Assembly (NCBI RefSeq): GCF_022760755.1 | Contig: NZ_JAIVFP010000001.1 | Location: forward strand, 1,902,001-1,966,000 | Length of the DNA stretch: 64,000 nt | Reading direction: 5' to 3' | Origin: Candidatus Rhodoblastus alkanivorans | GTDB taxonomy: Bacteria > Pseudomonadota > Alphaproteobacteria > Rhizobiales > Beijerinckiaceae | Shown here: in pieces, positions 46,935 through 56,257 of the stretch | Position numbering within the stretch: the first letter of the stretch is position 1 | Layout of the letters: the number at the start of each line of letters is the position of its first letter | Notes under the pieces: model-generated | The model's input: the letters and a program-made list of their open reading frames with translations, nothing else | The model's database searches: none | What the model was told of the DNA's origin: nothing | Position numbers and translations under genes: made by a program

Positions 46935-48716
46935 ATGGCGGAACATGCTGGCGCCGCTCCTGAGGCCGCGGTCGAGAAGCAGTCGCAGGACGACGGCTTC
47001 GTCGCGTTGGCGCGCCTCCTGCTGAGGGCCCTCGGCGCTTCGCCGCAGCGCGCCGCCCTTCTGAGCCTGGCGGGAGGGCTACTCGCCGTCGTCGGCGCCA
47101 CCGCCGGCATGCAGATCCGCCTGAACATATGGACGAAGGCCTTTTACGATTCTCTCTCCGAAAAGGACATCGCCGGCTTTGGGCGGCAGCTCCTGCTCTA
47201 CGTTTTCATCGCCGGCGCGCTGCTCGCTCTCAATGTCGCTCAGAGGTGGCTGAGCATGACGATGAAGATGAAATTGCGCGAAGGGCTGACGCGCGACCTC
47301 ATCTCTGAATGGCTGACGCCCCGCCGCGCGTTTCTCATCGCCGGGGCGGGGGCCATCGGCGTCAATCCCGACCAGCGCATCCACGAGGACGCCAATCATC
47401 TTTCCGACGTCTCGACCGATCTCGGCGTCGGCCTGCTGCAGGCCGCGCTGCTGCTCGTCTGTTTCATCGGCGTGCTGTGGGGCCTGTCGGAGGGCGTGGT
47501 CCTGTCGTTCCGCGGCGCCCGTTTCAGCATTCCCGGCTATATGGTCTGGGCCGCGCTCACTTACGCCGGCGCGGCCTCATTGCTGTCCTGGCGCGCCGGA
47601 CGGCGGCTCATTCAGCTCAACGCCGAGCGCTATGCGCGCGAATCCAACCTGCGATTCGCCCTGGTGCACGCCAACGATCACGCCGAAGGCATCGCCGTCT
47701 ATCGCGGCGAGAACGAAGAATCGACCCAGCTCAACACCCAGCTCGACCGCCTTCTCGTCATCCTGCGCCAGGTGATCAGCGTCACCACCCGGCTGACCTG
47801 GGTGACTGCCGGCTACGGCTGGTTCACCATCGTCGCGCCGATCGTCGTCGCCTCGCCCGCCTATTTCGCCGGAAACCTCACCTTTGGCGGGCTGCTGATG
47901 GCGGTCGGGGCCTTCGATCAGGTGCAGCAGTCTTTGCGCTGGTTCGTCGACAATGTCGGCGTGATCGCGGACTGGCGCGCCACTCTGTTGCGCGTCGCCG
48001 CCTTTCGTCGCGCGCTGGGGGCCATGGACCGCATCGGCGGCGGCGGCCCCCGCATCGAGTTGACGGTCTCGCCGGATAACAGGCTGCTATTGGACGATCT
48101 CACGGTCATGTCACGGTCGGGCGGCATAACGTTCGACGAGGCCCATGTGGAAATCGCCGCGGGCGAGCATGTGCTGATCGTCGGCGCGCCGGGGGTGGGC
48201 AAGACCAGCCTGTTTCGCGCAATGGCCGGCCTGTGGACCTGGGGCTCCGGGCGCATCGCCTTGCCGTCGGATGACCGGATCATGTTCATGCCCAAGCGCC
48301 CCTATATTCCCGATGGCTCCTTGCGCGAGATTCTGGCCTATCCGGCGCAAACGGAAATCTTCGCTGCGGAGCAGTTCGACGCCGCCCTGACGCGGATGGG
48401 CCTCTCCCACCTCGTCGGCCGCCTGGACGAGAGCGGACGCTGGGACCAGAACCTCACTGACGCGGAGCAGCAGAGCGTGGCCTTCGCCCGCGTGCTGCTG
48501 CACAAGCCGCTCTGGGTCATCGTCGATTCCGCCATCGATTCGCTCTCCCTCGTGTCGCGGAAGGCATTGTTCGACATTTTCAGCGAGGAGCTTTCCGCTT
48601 CGACCCTGGTCAATATTGCCGGATCGCAAGGCGCTGATCCGTTCTTTCGGCGCATTCTCTGTTTGACCCGCAAACCGCAACGTGAAAGCTTGGCCCAGCG
48701 CCGCGCCGCCGGCTGA
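46935..48716 (+). CDS. SbmA/YddA-type ABC transporter protein with degenerate ATPase motifs
   Basis: The 593-residue protein fuses an N-terminal membrane domain of the SbmA/BacA-YddA type (ABC_membrane_2, about six helices over residues 40-340; signature NPDQRIHEDANHLSDVSTDLGVGLL) to a C-terminal nucleotide-binding domain. Walker A (VGAPGVGKTSLFRAMAGLW) is intact near residue 417. The signature, normally LSxGEQQR, reads LTDAEQQS. Walker B reads WVIVDSAIDSL, with Ser where the catalytic Glu should be and the D-loop changed. It may bind but not hydrolyse ATP. GH15 follows 47 bases downstream in the same direction. The substrate is unknown. Confidence 0.88.
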   Translation: MAEHAGAAPEAAVEKQSQDDGFVALARLLLRALGASPQRAALLSLAGGLLAVVGATAGMQIRLNIWTKAFYDSLSEKDIAGFGRQLLLYVFIAGALLALNVAQRWLSMTMKMKLREGLTRDLISEWLTPRRAFLIAGAGAIGVNPDQRIHEDANHLSDVSTDLGVGLLQAALLLVCFIGVLWGLSEGVVLSFRGARFSIPGYMVWAALTYAGAASLLSWRAGRRLIQLNAERYARESNLRFALVHANDHAEGIAVYRGENEESTQLNTQLDRLLVILRQVISVTTRLTWVTAGYGWFTIVAPIVVASPAYFAGNLTFGGLLMAVGAFDQVQQSLRWFVDNVGVIADWRATLLRVAAFRRALGAMDRIGGGGPRIELTVSPDNRLLLDDLTVMSRSGGITFDEAHVEIAAGEHVLIVGAPGVGKTSLFRAMAGLWTWGSGRIALPSDDRIMFMPKRPYIPDGSLREILAYPAQTEIFAAEQFDAALTRMGLSHLVGRLDESGRWDQNLTDAEQQSVAFARVLLHKPLWVIVDSAIDSLSLVSRKALFDIFSEELSASTLVNIAGSQGADPFFRRILCLTRKPQRESLAQRRAAG

Positions 48717-48763
48717 GCAGGATTTCCGAAAGGCGGTCGCCAGTCTTCGGAATGAGGTCCTCG

Positions 48764-50233
48764 ATGAGCAAGCCGCGATCTGAGCCTTGGACACAAGGAC
48801 TGGACGATTGGCTGGCGCGCCAATATCGGCGCTGCGCCGAACTCATGCCGCGCGCCATTTCGGCGACGCATCTGGTCAAGCATCGCCCCAATTACGGTCA
48901 GACCATCCGTCCGGCGCGCGGCTCCATCCTCGCTTCCACCGATCTCGCCGAAAATCCCGATTATTTCTTCCATTGGCTGCGCGATTCCTCCGTGGTCGTC
49001 GACGGCCTGCGCTACCTCATCGAGGACGGGTCATTAGGCGACGAGGGCCTGAGGCTTTTCGGGGAATTCGTCGAATTCAGTCTGGCGTTGGGCCAGCTCG
49101 ACGGGCGCGCCAATCCGCACGACGAGGAAGAACGCGCCGGCGTCCTGCCGGACCATGTCAAATATGTGCGCACGCGCGAGGAAATGGCGGATATCCATGG
49201 CGAGAGCGTGCTCGGCGAGGCGCGTCTGACCGCCGACGGACGGCTGGACATTCTGCAATGGTCGCGTCCGCAGAATGACGGCCCGGCGCTGCGGGCGCTC
49301 GCCCTGATGCGCTATTGGCGCAACGAAAGCCTCCGTCCGCTTCTGCCGATCGCCGCCATGCGGACCCTGATCGAAGACGATCTCGACTATACGCTCAAAT
49401 ATTGGCGGGAGCCCTGCTACGACATTTGGGAAGAGCATCGTCGCCGCCACTATCACACCCAGATCGCACAATTCGCGGTCCTGAGCGATGGAGCCGAATG
49501 GGCGCAATCGCTCGCCGACGCGCGCCGCGCCGAAAATTGCGCCTTGGCGGCGCAGGAGACGGCGCGAACGCTCGATCAGTATTTCGACGCCGGCGCCGGC
49601 GCCTATCTGACGCCGCTCCCCGATCCGTCACTGAAACCCACCCCGACCATGCGGCTCGATTTCGCCGCCATCCTTGGCGTGGTCCAGGCGGCCCGGCTGA
49701 GCGGTCCCCACAGTCCCGCCGATCCCAAAGCCCTGGCGACTTTGGCCAGGCTCGAACAACTCTTCGATGGCGCCTATCTCATCAATCGCAACCGGCCGAA
49801 GGAATGCGGAATTGCGCACGGGCGCTATGACGGCGACGTTTATTTCACGGGCGGCGCTTTTTACTTTTCCACGCTCGGCGCGGCTGAATTCTACTACCGT
49901 TTTGCCATAGCCGCCGCCACCGGCGAACCAATCGCTCTTTCGCTCTACAATCGCGAACGCCTCGCCGAAATGCTGGGCGAGGAGGCTTGGGTCCTGGGCG
50001 AGGAGGCGCTCCGGCCGCAGTTTCGCGAAAGGCTGGCGCGGGTCCTGATCGAGCGCGGCGACGCGGTCATGGCCACGGTGCGCCGGTTCGCGCCGGAATC
50101 GGGCGTTCTCGCGGAGCAGTTTTCCCATATCGACGGCGCGCCGACTTCGGCTTTGAACCTGACCTGGAGCTACGCCTCCTTCATCATCGCGTCCGCGTGC
50201 CGCAGGCAGGCCTTGCGCTCGATGGACCGGTGA
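48764..50233 (+). CDS. glycoside hydrolase family 15 (glucoamylase-like)
   Basis: GH15 enzymes remove glucose from the ends of alpha-glucans or trehalose-type substrates. The 489-residue protein keeps the (alpha/alpha)6 hallmarks: FHWLRDSSVVV near residue 70, CYDIWEEHRRRHYHTQIAQ near 225 with the general acid Glu, and GVLAEQFSHIDGAPTSALNLTWSYASFI near 455 with the general base Glu. There is no signal peptide, so it is probably cytoplasmic. ATG 48764 has GAGG 7 bases upstream; ATG 48752 would add four residues. It forms an operon-like pair with the ABC gene. Confidence 0.9.
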   Translation: MSKPRSEPWTQGLDDWLARQYRRCAELMPRAISATHLVKHRPNYGQTIRPARGSILASTDLAENPDYFFHWLRDSSVVVDGLRYLIEDGSLGDEGLRLFGEFVEFSLALGQLDGRANPHDEEERAGVLPDHVKYVRTREEMADIHGESVLGEARLTADGRLDILQWSRPQNDGPALRALALMRYWRNESLRPLLPIAAMRTLIEDDLDYTLKYWREPCYDIWEEHRRRHYHTQIAQFAVLSDGAEWAQSLADARRAENCALAAQETARTLDQYFDAGAGAYLTPLPDPSLKPTPTMRLDFAAILGVVQAARLSGPHSPADPKALATLARLEQLFDGAYLINRNRPKECGIAHGRYDGDVYFTGGAFYFSTLGAAEFYYRFAIAAATGEPIALSLYNRERLAEMLGEEAWVLGEEALRPQFRERLARVLIERGDAVMATVRRFAPESGVLAEQFSHIDGAPTSALNLTWSYASFIIASACRRQALRSMDR

Positions 50234-50487
50234 GATTCTTCTCCCCAAGCAGAAGCAGGTCGTGCCGCAAATTCCTCTCTTCGACGGATCGAACCGAACA
50301 GACAGCACATTCTCAAGGGCTGGTCGGAAAGCGGTCGCGGGCGGAACGTCCGGTTTATGAGGCACGCAGTCCTTGCGGGAGGGGGGGCGATCTTCCGCTA
50401 TCCGCCGGAAGCCGACAATGCAGCGAGTGTTCGGAATGATGCCTTCGGCTGGCGCCTCATCGCTGGATCGTGGGACGAGGAAGGCCG

Positions 50488-51993
50488 TTACTTTCCCTCG
50501 ATCATTTTGCGCGCCGCATCGCGGAAGGCGGCGCGCGAGCCGTCCTCGGCGTAGAACATGTGGCCCCCGGCGAGTGCAAGAAGATCGATCCGCTCCGGCG
50601 AACCAATGTCCGCGCTCTGAGCCAGCAGCAGGCAAGTCCCGAAATAGGGCGTCACGAGATCGTTGAGGCCCAGCGCCACAAGAACCCTGATGCGAGGATC
50701 GAGCGCCATGACGCGGTGAAGATCGGACAGGGATTCCTGGCCGAGACGACCATGGCCCCAGTCCCAGCTTTCCGAAACCTTGTCGTTCAGAATTTCATAT
50801 TTGGAATCGCCGACCGGCCATTTGAGCCTTCCCGTCACGACCTGCTCCATGGCCTCGGCCAACGGCGCGCGCAGCGCGTCGAGCACGGGGTCGGCCCACT
50901 CGGACGGAGGCCGCCTCGGGTCCGGGCTGAGGCCGCGCGTGGCGCCGTCATAGAAGCTCGCGACGGTGCGGCCGGAAGGGTCCGAATCGCGCGTCCAATC
51001 CTCGGCGCTGACGCGGCCGCCGAGCCGACGCAGTTTTTCGGGCGCCAGGCCGGTCATGGCCGAGAGGCGGCTGACGATTCGCTCCAGCGCAGCCTTGTCC
51101 CGCGGGCCGCGCAGCAGATCGGCGAGGTAGTCGCCTTGCGCATAGGCCTCCGCCTCGGCCAAAGCGGCGCGGTCCTTTGCGCCCGTGTGGCTGGCGACGA
51201 GCGATGGCAGGCGGGAGGCGTCGAGCAGCGGATTGTTGCGGCCATGGATCCAGGAGAAGTCGAGGACCGGGGACAGCAGGATCAGGCCATCCATCCCGAT
51301 ATTCTCCTTTTCCTGCAAGACGCGGACGATTTTGGGCGCACGGAAGCCGCCATAGCTTTCGCCAAGCAGATATTTGGGGCAGGCTTGGCGATGCTCCCGC
51401 ACGGTCCAGCGCCGGATGACGACGGCGAGCATGTCGATGTCGCCGTCCACCGACAAAAATCTCTTTCGCGCGGCTTCATTGGTCGGCAGGCGCGAGTAGC
51501 CGGTTCCGGGCGGATCGAGGAAGACGAGATCGGCGAAGTCGAGCCAGCTTTCCTGATTGTCCACGAGGCGCGGCGGCGTGGACGGAACGGCGCCGGCGAA
51601 GGGCAGGCGCCAGGGTCCGATGGCGCCGAGGTTGAGCCATGCCGACCCGGCCCCAGGGCCGCCATTGACAGCGAAGACGATGGGACGACAAGCGGCGCCG
51701 CCGCCGCCGCCCGCTTCCGCCTTCGGCGGTTCGACCGTGAAGGCGAGGGTGGCGATTTCGGCAAGGACCTCGCCCGATCGAGCATCCTTGACCGGCACGG
51801 CCGAAGCCGTCGCCTTGAACCCGAGCTTGCGGCCGCCGATCTCGATGCTCTGTTCGGTGACCGACGGCGCGGGCAGAGGTTCGTACTTCTGCTCCGGAGC
51901 CTTGGCGAGCGCCGCTCCCCCGACCAGCAGGATCGCGAAAGCCAGCGGAAGGATCGGCGGGCTTGATCGCGGCTTTGTCCAGAAGGGTTTCAT
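50488..51993 (-). CDS. S10 family serine carboxypeptidase-like protein, secreted
   Basis: S10 peptidases have an alpha/beta-hydrolase fold and cleave C-terminal residues. The 501-residue protein has a signal peptide (about 1-32, ILPLAFAILLVGGAALAKA), the oxyanion-side motif FAVNGGPGAGSAWLNLGAIGPW, the nucleophile in YLLGESYGGFRAP near 205, an Asp in VLVALGLNDLVTP near 435 and the catalytic His in LALAGGHMFYAED. ATG 51993 follows GGGAG; a TTG at 52053 would add 20 residues. It is a single minus-strand gene, probably periplasmic. Confidence 0.9.
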   Translation of the reverse strand: MKPFWTKPRSSPPILPLAFAILLVGGAALAKAPEQKYEPLPAPSVTEQSIEIGGRKLGFKATASAVPVKDARSGEVLAEIATLAFTVEPPKAEAGGGGGAACRPIVFAVNGGPGAGSAWLNLGAIGPWRLPFAGAVPSTPPRLVDNQESWLDFADLVFLDPPGTGYSRLPTNEAARKRFLSVDGDIDMLAVVIRRWTVREHRQACPKYLLGESYGGFRAPKIVRVLQEKENIGMDGLILLSPVLDFSWIHGRNNPLLDASRLPSLVASHTGAKDRAALAEAEAYAQGDYLADLLRGPRDKAALERIVSRLSAMTGLAPEKLRRLGGRVSAEDWTRDSDPSGRTVASFYDGATRGLSPDPRRPPSEWADPVLDALRAPLAEAMEQVVTGRLKWPVGDSKYEILNDKVSESWDWGHGRLGQESLSDLHRVMALDPRIRVLVALGLNDLVTPYFGTCLLLAQSADIGSPERIDLLALAGGHMFYAEDGSRAAFRDAARKMIEGK

Positions 51994-52340
51994 CCCAATG
52001 CTCCCGAGCGCGGCCCCCGCCGCGAAGATGACGGCGCACCGCGACAATGCCAAGAGTTAATCGGCGCCCTTTCAGCCGGCGCCCGTGCGCAAAACGCGAT
52101 CTCGTCGATAGAGGCCGTCGACGCACGCTGGCGATTTCCGCCTTATAGCCCCGCGATTTTTGCCGAATTCGCGTCGTTTTCGCAAAAAGGCCGCCGATTT
52201 TCGTCGATTTCCACATCCTCTCTTTGAGGCGCCGCCATCGCGCGACACGCCAATTCGTTCTTGCCTGGGCGTCCCGAGTGTGAAACGACGGCCGCCCGTG
52301 AGGCGCCGGCTTGGCGTCGTTCCTTCTCCTCAAGGCCAGC
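51994..52340. other. S10 peptidase-RsmB divergent spacer
   Basis: These 347 bases separate two divergently transcribed genes and should carry both promoters. I saw no conserved site, hairpin or coding ORF here; longer frames across it are shadows of the methyltransferase gene. Confidence 0.55.
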
Positions 52341-53642
52341 ATGCACCCCTCCGCCCGGATCGCCGCCGCGATTGAAGTTCTTGACGATCTTGAGACGCGT
52401 CGTCGCCCCGCTGCCGACGCGCTGAAGGACTGGGGGCTCGCCCATCGTTTCGCCGGGTCGAAGGACCGGGCGGGGATCGCCTCGCTGGTCTATGACGTCC
52501 TGCGCCGCCGCGCCTCGGCGCGCTGGGTCATGAAGGCGGAGACGCCGCGTGCGGAAATGATCGGCGCGCTCCTTCTGGCGCGCGGCCTGAGCGCGCAAGA
52601 GATCGCCGGCCATTTCAGTGGCGAGGGCCATGCGCCCGCGCCATTGAGCGAGGACGAGAAAGCGGCGCTCGCGGCGCCCGATCTTTCCGGCGCGCCGATC
52701 TGGGTCGCCGGCGACTTCCCCGAATGGCTGGCGCCTCATTTCGCCCGCGCCTTTGTCGAAAAAGCCGTCGAGGAAGGCCGGGCGCTCGCCGCCCGCGCGC
52801 CGCTCGATCTGCGGGTGAATGCGCTGAAGGCGACGCGCCAGCAGTCGCTCGAAGAACTGGCGCATCTCGGCGCGCAGGCGTGCCGTTTCGCGCCGCTGGG
52901 CTTGAGAATCGCGCAAGGGGCGGACGGACGGGCGACGGCGCTGTCGGGCGAGCCGGCCTATGCGCGCGGGCTGGTCGAAATCCAGGACGAGGGTTCGCAG
53001 ATCGCGTCGCGCATCGCGCGCGCCGCGCCCGGCGAGCAGGTTCTCGACCTGTGCGCCGGCGGCGGCGGCAAGAGCCTCGCAATGGCCGGCGACATGGAAA
53101 ATCGCGGCCAGATTTACGCCACCGATTCCGACGGCCGGCGGCTGACGCCGATCTTTCCCCGGCTGGAGCGGGCGGGGGCCCGCAATGTCCAGGTCCGCGC
53201 GCCGCGCGGGCCGAATCACGATCCCGCAGGCGACCTCGCCGGCGCCTGCGATCTCGTGCTGGTGGATGCGCCCTGCACCGGGACCGGCACGTGGCGGCGC
53301 AATCCCGACGCCAAATGGCGCATCAGGCCCGGCGCGCTGGAGCAGAGGATCAAGGCGCAGGACGATGTGCTCGCTCGCGCCGCGCTTTATGTGAAGCCGG
53401 GCGGCCGCCTCGTTTATGTCACCTGTTCGCTGCTGTGCGAGGAAAACGAGGACCGGATCGCGGCCTTTCTCGCCGGCCACATTGATTTCGCAGCCGAGCC
53501 GGCGGCGGAAAGCCTTGCCAAGGCGGGTCTCGCCGGTCTCGACGCCGCCGCTTCGCCTCACGGCCCGGGCCTTCGGCTCACCCCCGCGCGCCATGATACG
53601 GACGGCTTTTACGCCGTCGTCCTGCTTCGGGCGGCCGGCTGA
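52341..53642 (+). CDS. RsmB/NOP-family RNA (cytosine-5-) methyltransferase
   Basis: This family methylates cytosine C5 in rRNA or tRNA. The 433-residue protein has an N-terminal helical NusB-like part, SAM motif VLDLCAGGGGKSLAMA near residue 235, the active site VDAPCTGTGTWRRNPD near 312 (PC motif) and VYVTCSLLCEENE near 358 (TC motif). Both catalytic cysteines are present. ATG 52341 follows CAAGG; an upstream TTG at 52311 is less likely. In related genomes this gene usually lies close to guaB; here 7.8 kb of accessory genes lie between. Confidence 0.92.
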   Translation: MHPSARIAAAIEVLDDLETRRRPAADALKDWGLAHRFAGSKDRAGIASLVYDVLRRRASARWVMKAETPRAEMIGALLLARGLSAQEIAGHFSGEGHAPAPLSEDEKAALAAPDLSGAPIWVAGDFPEWLAPHFARAFVEKAVEEGRALAARAPLDLRVNALKATRQQSLEELAHLGAQACRFAPLGLRIAQGADGRATALSGEPAYARGLVEIQDEGSQIASRIARAAPGEQVLDLCAGGGGKSLAMAGDMENRGQIYATDSDGRRLTPIFPRLERAGARNVQVRAPRGPNHDPAGDLAGACDLVLVDAPCTGTGTWRRNPDAKWRIRPGALEQRIKAQDDVLARAALYVKPGGRLVYVTCSLLCEENEDRIAAFLAGHIDFAAEPAAESLAKAGLAGLDAAASPHGPGLRLTPARHDTDGFYAVVLLRAAG

Positions 53643-53727
53643 CCGGCGCCAAAATCGCCGATCCGAGTCATCAGGCGCTCGCTGTGGCGGAGAAATCCTG
53701 TCGTGCTTTCAGTGTGTTGAGAGATGA

Positions 53728-53750
53728 ATTGCTTTGCTGCGCTCGCGATG
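53728..53750 (-). repeat. dispersed repeat of the 'IASEAKQ' type, copy 2
   Basis: On the minus strand these 23 bases match the copy at 42114-42136 at 20 positions. It sits between the 3' ends of the convergent methyltransferase and Aat-like genes, as expected for an intergenic dispersed repeat. Confidence 0.65.
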
Positions 53751-53770
53751 ACGACGTGGGAGCGTCGATA

Positions 53771-54730
53771 TCACGCGCCCATCGCATAATCGCCGAGGAG
53801 GCTCGCGGGGCGGCGCAGGTCGTCGGACATGCGCCAGCGTCCGTGACGGCCGCCGCAGCCGTTGCTGGCGAGTTCGGCTGCATAGGCGGCGCGGGTCATC
53901 GTGGCGCAGCGCAGCCGCAGGGCGAGCTCGGAGGGCGCCTTGATCGCGATTAGCGCGAAATTCCAGCGCTGCAACTGGAAAGCAAGGTTGTTCACGCCGC
54001 GCGCCAGCGCCTCCTCGTCGCGGGCGAACAGCCGTTCGATGGTGAAGACGCCGCCGACTGCGACTCCGATCAAACCGGCGAGCAGATCGCCGTCCGCGTC
54101 GCGGACTTCGAGCGAATGGGCGAATCCGGCGTCGTAAAGGTCGCCGAGGGCGAGATCGAGGACGGGATGGCGCCAGACGTCGCGGGACGCCCGCGCGCTC
54201 GCCAGCAGAATCTGGTCGAATGACTGGTCGAGGCTGATGTGGACGGCGGCCGAATCGGCGCCCGATATGCCGCGCGGGAAATCCCAGGGGCGCAGGACGG
54301 CATGGGTCGCCGGCGACCAGAGTGTCGGAACGCCGAGGAAATTTCGGGGGCTCAGACCGCGCGAATAAGCCTCGATCAGATAATCGGGCGCAAGGGACGC
54401 GGCGCGTCCGCAGAACCCCAGCGGCCGCTGGCCGCAGGCCTTGGTCGAGGGCGTTGCGCCGTCGGTCGCCCAGTCGCGCGCCATGCAGGCGAGCACCAGA
54501 GCGGCTTCGACGAAATGACGGGGCGAGAGCCAATGGCGCAGGCTGCGAAACCTGCGGCGCAGGTCGGCCAGAGGCGTTCCGCGCAGCGCCTCGCGGCGCG
54601 CGGCGCGCCGTTTCGCGCGTCCGAGGGCCGCGGGTCCTTCCTCGTTTCCCTCGGCGAACAATTCGGCGATGCGGGCCGCCCGCACATTGAGCGGCATGCG
54701 CGCCAGTTCGAAGAGACGGGGGTTGGTCAC
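53771..54730 (-). CDS. divergent leucyl/phenylalanyl-tRNA-protein transferase (Aat) homologue
   Basis: Aat adds Leu or Phe from tRNA to proteins with N-terminal Arg or Lys for N-end-rule degradation. Recognisable Aat pieces in this 319-residue protein are YLIEAYSRGLSP (near residue 118), TLWSPATHAVLRPWDF (near 135), the VHISLDQSFDQILLASA helix (near 165) and DAGFAHSLEVRDADGDLLAGLIGVAVGGVFTIERLFAR (near 200-235). It differs from standard Aat by a long basic N-terminus and by ERLF in place of the usual ESMF. The GTG start at 54730 is supported by GGAG 8 bases upstream. The exact reaction is uncertain. Confidence 0.72.
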   Translation of the reverse strand: MTNPRLFELARMPLNVRAARIAELFAEGNEEGPAALGRAKRRAARREALRGTPLADLRRRFRSLRHWLSPRHFVEAALVLACMARDWATDGATPSTKACGQRPLGFCGRAASLAPDYLIEAYSRGLSPRNFLGVPTLWSPATHAVLRPWDFPRGISGADSAAVHISLDQSFDQILLASARASRDVWRHPVLDLALGDLYDAGFAHSLEVRDADGDLLAGLIGVAVGGVFTIERLFARDEEALARGVNNLAFQLQRWNFALIAIKAPSELALRLRCATMTRAAYAAELASNGCGGRHGRWRMSDDLRRPASLLGDYAMGA

Positions 54731-54946
54731 TTTTCGCTCCAGACGTTACGGCAGTTAACCTTGCACGTCCGGATTGCGGGCCGGTTTGGAAAACGACTAA
54801 AATGCGCGGCAATTCATGGGCAAGGGGTCTTCATTTGCGCGCAATTCGGGTCTATCTGCGGCTCACGCGCCGGTCCCGGCGCGTGAGCCGCATCGGGCCC
54901 CTTTCGCCGGCGCCCATCTTGGTCCACGGGCGTCGAAAGAGAGGTC

Positions 54947-56257
54947 ATGATCCATTTCACCCGGTTTTTTGCGCGATTCGGCGCCGCCGCCGCCGAAGGA
55001 TCGGGCGCCGCGCCTTTCGGCGCCTATGAGCGCATGCTGGCCCTGCGCTACATGCGCTCGCGCCGCAATCGCTGGCTGCCGTCGGCCATAGCCGGGCTTT
55101 CCGTCACCGGAATCACCGTCGGCGTGATGTCCCTGATCGTCGTCATGTCGGTGATGAACGGCATGCGCGACGAGATGATTTCCAAGCTGATCGGCGTCAA
55201 CGGCCATATTTTCATCCAGCCGATCGACACGCCGCTCACCGATTACCGCGAGGTGACGGCCCAGCTCAGGAAAATCCCCGGAATCACCTTCGCCTTTCCC
55301 ATGGTGGAGAATGCGGCCGGCATTTCCTCGCCCCAGCAGCAGACCGGGGCGCTGGTCCGCGGCGTGACCGAGGCCGACCTCAAGCGCCTGCCGGGCATTG
55401 TCGGCAATGTCCGGCAGGGGACGCTCGACCATTTCGACGACAAAGTGGGCGTGGTGATCGGCGAAAAACTGGCGGAGACGCTCGGCGTTCAGGTCGGCGA
55501 CAAAGTTTCGATCCTCACCGCGAAAGGGGCGCAGACGCCGTTCGGCGTCACGCCGCGCCTCAAGGCCTATCCGGTCAAGGCGATCTACCAGTCCGGCCTC
55601 TATGACTTCGACCAGCTGATCGTCTTCATGCCGCTCGCCGAGGCCCAGGCCTTTTTCAACCGCCCCGACGAGGCCAATATCATCGAGGGCTTCGTCGCCC
55701 ATCCCGATAAGGTCGATGCGGTGCGCGAGCGGATCGTCCAGGCCATCACCCGTCCGATCATGCTGACGGACTGGCGGCAGCGCTACAAGAGCTTCTTCGA
55801 CGTGCTCAAGGTCGAGAGCGATTCGATCTTCCTCATTCTCGCGATCATCGTCGCGGTGGCCTCGCTGCTGATCGTCCAGGGGCTGATTCTTCTGGTCAAG
55901 GACAAGGGCCGCGACATCGCCATCCTGCGGACCATGGGGGCGACGCGCGGCTCGATCCTGCGCGTCTTCATCCTTACCGGCCTCTCCATCGGCGCCACGG
56001 GCGCGATTCTCGGCACGGCTTTGGGCGTGCCGCTGGCGCTGCAGCTCGAAAACATCCGCACTTTCGTGAACCGGACCTTCAACCTCAACCTGTTCCCGGC
56101 CGACATCTACCATCTGTCGCAACTGCCGTCGTCGCTCGATCTTCACGAGGTCGGTGGGATCGCCGTGCTGACCCTGTGCCTGTCCTTCCTCGCCACGCTC
56201 TATCCGTCGTGGCGCGCCGCCCGGCTCGATCCGGTCGAGGCCCTGCGCCATGAATGA
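54947..56257 (+). CDS. lolC: lipoprotein-releasing system permease LolC/LolE
   Basis: With LolD this inner-membrane permease extracts mature lipoproteins for transfer to LolA. The 436-residue protein has the four-helix FtsX/MacB topology. There is one helix near residue 48-70 ([18 protein letters not shown]), a large periplasmic domain, then three helices near 300-325, 345-370 and 400-425. The C-terminal [21 protein letters not shown] is diagnostic. Only one permease gene is present, as usual in alphaproteobacteria, so it probably acts as a homodimer. The end overlaps lolD by 8 bases. Confidence 0.95.
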   Translation: MIHFTRFFARFGAAAAEGSGAAPFGAYERMLALRYMRSRRNRWLPSAIAGLSVTGITVGVMSLIVVMSVMNGMRDEMISKLIGVNGHIFIQPIDTPLTDYREVTAQLRKIPGITFAFPMVENAAGISSPQQQTGALVRGVTEADLKRLPGIVGNVRQGTLDHFDDKVGVVIGEKLAETLGVQVGDKVSILTAKGAQTPFGVTPRLKAYPVKAIYQSGLYDFDQLIVFMPLAEAQAFFNRPDEANIIEGFVAHPDKVDAVRERIVQAITRPIMLTDWRQRYKSFFDVLKVESDSIFLILAIIVAVASLLIVQGLILLVKDKGRDIAILRTMGATRGSILRVFILTGLSIGATGAILGTALGVPLALQLENIRTFVNRTFNLNLFPADIYHLSQLPSSLDLHEVGGIAVLTLCLSFLATLYPSWRAARLDPVEALRHE

